A program made the position numbers and the translations under genes. Shown piece after piece: positions 61,789 through 64,000 of a stretch of DNA of 64,000 bases (the stretch's first letter is position 1; each line of letters starts with the position of its first letter). The DNA lies in the NCBI RefSeq assembly GCF_020424085.1, contig NZ_CP080203.1, positions 2,480,001-2,544,000 of the forward strand, read 5' to 3'. Source of the DNA: Mycetocola spongiae. Its GTDB lineage: Bacteria; Actinomycetota; Actinomycetes; Actinomycetales; Microbacteriaceae. The notes beneath the pieces are model-generated. The model was not told where the DNA came from. It did not search any database and worked only from the letters and a program-made list of their open reading frames with translations.

Positions 61789-62498
61789 GAAGCCGTCTCG
61801 GCCCGGAGGAGCCGTTCCGGGAGATCGGCGAGCGAGTCGAGCCGGTTCTCCTCGGGCAGGAGCGTAAAGCGTCGTTCGGGATCCAGCAGATACGCGCGGA
61901 TGCCATTCGCGGTGGGCCCGGCAAAATCGGGGATGAAGGAGTCCCCGATAAACACGGCATTGGATTCCAGCACCCCGGCCACCTCGAGCGCGCGCTCATA
62001 GATCCGCGGATCCGGCTTGCGCCGCCCCAGCTCCACCGAGGTGACCACGCCGTGCACCAGGGAGTCCACACCAAAGCGCTCCAGCAGCGCGGGCACCAGC
62101 GGCGCGTGATAGGTATTGCTGACCACCACGATGCGCCAGTCCCGGCCCAGCTCGGCGAGGAGATCCCGAAGCCCGGCGACCGGCCGGATCGGCGCGGTCC
62201 AGGCGTCCAGATAGACCGTGATAAACGCGGCCACCTCGGTATCCGATACCGGCGTGGGCAGATTTTCCCGCAGAAACTCGCGGCTCAGCGCGGTGAGGGA
62301 AAACTCGCGCCGCGTGCGCTCGGCATGTTCCTCCCAGCGCTCCCAGAGCGCGCGCCAGCGCTCATCAAAATCCCCGGCGGTGCCGGGGAAGCCGTGCTCC
62401 CGCGCCCACTCAAAGGGGGCCGCATTGCCGGTGGTGGCGTGATCGGCGTCGTAGCTGACCAGGGTGCCAAAAAAATCAAAGAGGAGGGCGTGTGCCAT
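61773..62498 (-). CDS. HAD-superfamily hydrolase
   Basis: 241 residues. Motif I is L-F-D-F-F-G-T-L near residue 6, with the second Asp replaced by Phe, which is seen in the haloacid-dehalogenase-like branch. Motif II V-V-S-N-T near 125; motif III Lys in R-R-K-P-D-P; motif IV F-I-G-D-S-F-I-P-D-F. The helical cap is in residues 20-90. ATG 62498 has TAGCAT 6 nt upstream; GTG 62504 is an alternative. Confidence 0.85.
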   Translation of the reverse strand: MAHALLFDFFGTLVSYDADHATTGNAAPFEWAREHGFPGTAGDFDERWRALWERWEEHAERTRREFSLTALSREFLRENLPTPVSDTEVAAFITVYLDAWTAPIRPVAGLRDLLAELGRDWRIVVVSNTYHAPLVPALLERFGVDSLVHGVVTSVELGRRKPDPRIYERALEVAGVLESNAVFIGDSFIPDFAGPTANGIRAYLLDPERRFTLLPEENRLDSLADLPERLLRAETASPALR

Positions 62499-62504
62499 GA
62501 GCAC

Positions 62505-62510
62505 ATGCTA
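62505..62510 (-). promoter_or_regulatory. -10 box of leaderless promoter for the HAD gene
   Basis: TAGCAT on the minus strand, 6 nt before ATG 62498. Confidence 0.55.
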
Positions 62511-62541
62511 GCGCGCCCCGCCTGGGGAATTCCCGGTGGGG

Positions 62542-63495
62542 TTAGATCTTGCGCAGCAGGACCGAGCTCACGCTGTGATCGCTGTCTTTTTTCAGCACCA
62601 GCTTGGCCCGGGCGCGCGTGGGGCGAATATTCTCGATCAGGTTGGGCCGGTTCACCTCGTTCCAGAAATAGCGGGCCTGGGCGCGCGCCTGCTCCTCGGT
62701 GAGATCGGCATAAACATTAAAATACGAGTTTGGATTGGTAAACGCGCCGCGCTGCAGGGCCATAAACCGCTCCTCGTACCACGCGGCAATATCGCTGGAC
62801 CGGGCATCCACATAGATGCTGAAATCAAAAAGATCGCTGATCGCGAGGCGGCCGTCGCGCGGCGGCTGCAGCACGTTCAGCCCCTCCACGATCAGCACGT
62901 CCGGGCGACGAACCACCACGGTGGCATCCGGCACGATGTCATAACGCAGATGCGAGTAAAACGGCGCCCGTACCTCGGCACTGCCGCTCTTCACCTCGGC
63001 GATAAAACGCAGCAGCGCGCGGCGATCATAGGCCTCGGGGAAACCCTTGCGGCCCATCAGTCCGCGGCGCTCGAGCTCGGCATTGGGATAAAGAAAGCCA
63101 TCCGTGGTGATCAGCTCCACGCGCGGGGTATCGGGCCAGCGCGACATCAGCTCCCGCAGCAGGCGGGCCACCGTGGACTTGCCCACCGCCACCGAGCCGG
63201 CCACACCGATCACAAACGGGGTGGGAGGGCTGCTGGTGCCCAAAAATGCGCTCGTGGCCGCGTGCAGCTTCTTGGCATTTGCCACATAGAGGCTCAGCAG
63301 GCGGCTGAGCGGAAGATAAACCTGCGCGACCTCCTCCAGGTCCATGCGGTCGCCAAGCCCGCGCAGCTGGACGATCTCGGCGCTGGTGAGCGGCGAGTCC
63401 TGGGCGGGAGCGAGCCGGGCCCATTCTTCCCGGCCAATTTCCAGAAACGGGGTGCTGTGGGGGCCGGACGGGGTATCGCTGTGCTGATCGGGCAT
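62542..63495 (-). CDS. coaA: Pantothenate kinase, type I
   Basis: 317 residues, phosphorylates pantothenate in the first step of CoA synthesis. P-loop [12 protein letters not shown] near residue 100, [10 protein letters not shown] near 137, Y-S-H-L-R-Y-D near 185, V-E-G-L-N-V-L near 210. ATG 63495 matches the family length; no Shine-Dalgarno. The long upstream frame runs antisense to glmS. Confidence 0.95.
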   Translation of the reverse strand: MPDQHSDTPSGPHSTPFLEIGREEWARLAPAQDSPLTSAEIVQLRGLGDRMDLEEVAQVYLPLSRLLSLYVANAKKLHAATSAFLGTSSPPTPFVIGVAGSVAVGKSTVARLLRELMSRWPDTPRVELITTDGFLYPNAELERRGLMGRKGFPEAYDRRALLRFIAEVKSGSAEVRAPFYSHLRYDIVPDATVVVRRPDVLIVEGLNVLQPPRDGRLAISDLFDFSIYVDARSSDIAAWYEERFMALQRGAFTNPNSYFNVYADLTEEQARAQARYFWNEVNRPNLIENIRPTRARAKLVLKKDSDHSVSSVLLRKI

Positions 63496-63503
63496 AGACA
63501 GAC

Positions 63504-63509
63504 ATTCTA
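63504..63509 (-). promoter_or_regulatory. -10 box of near-leaderless promoter for coaA
   Basis: TAGAAT on the minus strand, 8 nt before ATG 63495. Confidence 0.45.
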
Positions 63510-63536
63510 TTGCCGCGAATCCATTTCCATTACCGG

Positions 63537-63542
63537 TATTGT
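63537..63542 (+). promoter_or_regulatory. -10 box of leaderless promoter for glmS
   Basis: TATTGT is 7 nt before ATG 63550. coaA and glmS diverge from a gap of only 54 bp. Confidence 0.45.
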
Positions 63543-63549
63543 GATTCCT

Positions 63550-64000
63550 ATGTGTGGAATCGTGGGTTACGTCGGCAACGGCGCAAGTATTGAAGTATTG
63601 ATGTCCGGCCTGAGCCGACTCGAATACCGCGGCTATGACTCGGCCGGTGTGGCCGTGATCGACGAGAACGGTACCCTGCGTTCGCGCAAGCGCGCCGGCA
63701 AGCTCGCCGTGCTTGCCCACGACCTGGAGGTCGCGCCGCTGCCCGCCTCGCACGTGGGAATCGGCCATACCCGCTGGGCCACCCACGGTGCACCCAACGA
63801 CGAGAACGCGCATCCGCACCTGGGCGACGAGGGCCGCCTGGCCCTGATCCACAACGGAATCATCGAAAACTTTGCCCCGCTGAAGCAGGAGCTCCTCGAC
63901 CAGGGCTATACGTTCCTGAGCGAGACCGACAGCGAGGTGGCCGCGGTGCTGCTCGGCCGCGAATACCGCGAGACCGGCGATCTGCAATCGGCCTTCCGCG
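63550..64000 (+). CDS. glmS: Glucosamine-fructose-6-phosphate aminotransferase, N-terminal part
   Basis: First 150 residues; the gene runs off the right edge. M-C-G-I-V-G-Y-V-G puts the catalytic Cys at position 2 as in Ntn-type glutamine amidotransferases. [19 protein letters not shown] and H-N-G-I-I-E-N are the glutaminase-site motifs. It makes glucosamine-6-phosphate, the substrate of GlmM. No Shine-Dalgarno is visible. Confidence 0.97.
   Translation, partial: MCGIVGYVGNGASIEVLMSGLSRLEYRGYDSAGVAVIDENGTLRSRKRAGKLAVLAHDLEVAPLPASHVGIGHTRWATHGAPNDENAHPHLGDEGRLALIHNGIIENFAPLKQELLDQGYTFLSETDSEVAAVLLGREYRETGDLQSAFR

Noticed and set aside
62542-63987. A 481-codon version of coaA extending through glmS.
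   Set aside because: The extra 164 residues are the antisense of glmS and the family length fits ATG 63495.

Overview
The window is a high-GC actinobacterial chromosome segment, most likely from the Microbacteriaceae (order Micrococcales). This rests on the ribosomal and RNA-polymerase gene order, frequent GTG/TTG starts, TANNNT-type -10 boxes, a short-LID adenylate kinase, and a spc cluster without rpsN. There is no tRNA, rRNA, CRISPR array, insertion sequence or prophage that I can recognise. The assignment is an inference; no 16S is present.

Layout. (1) 1-4779: a tightly overlapping surface-protein operon with TasA-like secreted proteins, an LAXTG-type wall-anchored protein, an RCC1-repeat protein and a SipW-type signal peptidase with a long Ala/Pro tail. 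(2) 4846-7527: minus-strand housekeeping genes (CGNR zinc finger, DUF1697, SprT-like, spermidine-synthase-like). (3) 7935-15352: rpoB and rpoC. (4) 15502-21424: an accessory block with four tandem paralogous membrane-anchored four-cysteine proteins and three further proteins of unknown role. (5) 21760-26181: rpsL, rpsG, fusA, tuf. (6) 26433-33480: a BMP-type ABC importer (lipoprotein, ATPase, two permeases) fused in operon with an acyl-CoA-dehydrogenase-type flavoenzyme and an NtaA/SnaA/DszA-type monooxygenase. (7) 34441-44021: S10 and spc ribosomal clusters, then secY, adk, map, a class IV aminotransferase gene and infA. (8) 48393-50160: two paralogous AraC-type regulators inserted between infA and rpmJ. 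(9) 50352-53161: rpmJ, rpsM, rpsK, rpoA, rplQ. (10) 53229-58145: a small alarmone synthetase, a double GNAT protein, an OafA-type acyltransferase with SGNH tail, and truA. (11) 58325-60661: rplM, rpsI, glmM. (12) 60980-64000: a pair of small WXG-like proteins, a HAD hydrolase, coaA, and the start of glmS.

Most of the window is the cell's core gene-expression machinery, transcribed on the plus strand. Accessory modules sit at the joints of that machinery: between rpoC and rpsL, tuf and rpsJ, infA and rpmJ, and rplQ and truA. Several observations go beyond annotation. Two convergent gene pairs each carry a tandem duplication across their overlapping stop codons. About ten genes outside the ribosomal clusters have a -10 box at a fixed distance from the start codon with no Shine-Dalgarno, which predicts leaderless mRNAs. 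Four gene-expression genes share a TANNN(T/C)-N5-CTTGG start-site motif. The ABC importer ATPase appears to start at ATT.

Translation starts were moved from the longest reading frame where a Shine-Dalgarno, a leaderless -10 spacing or family length indicated it. No database search was possible, so family names come from recognised motifs and protein sequence memory.
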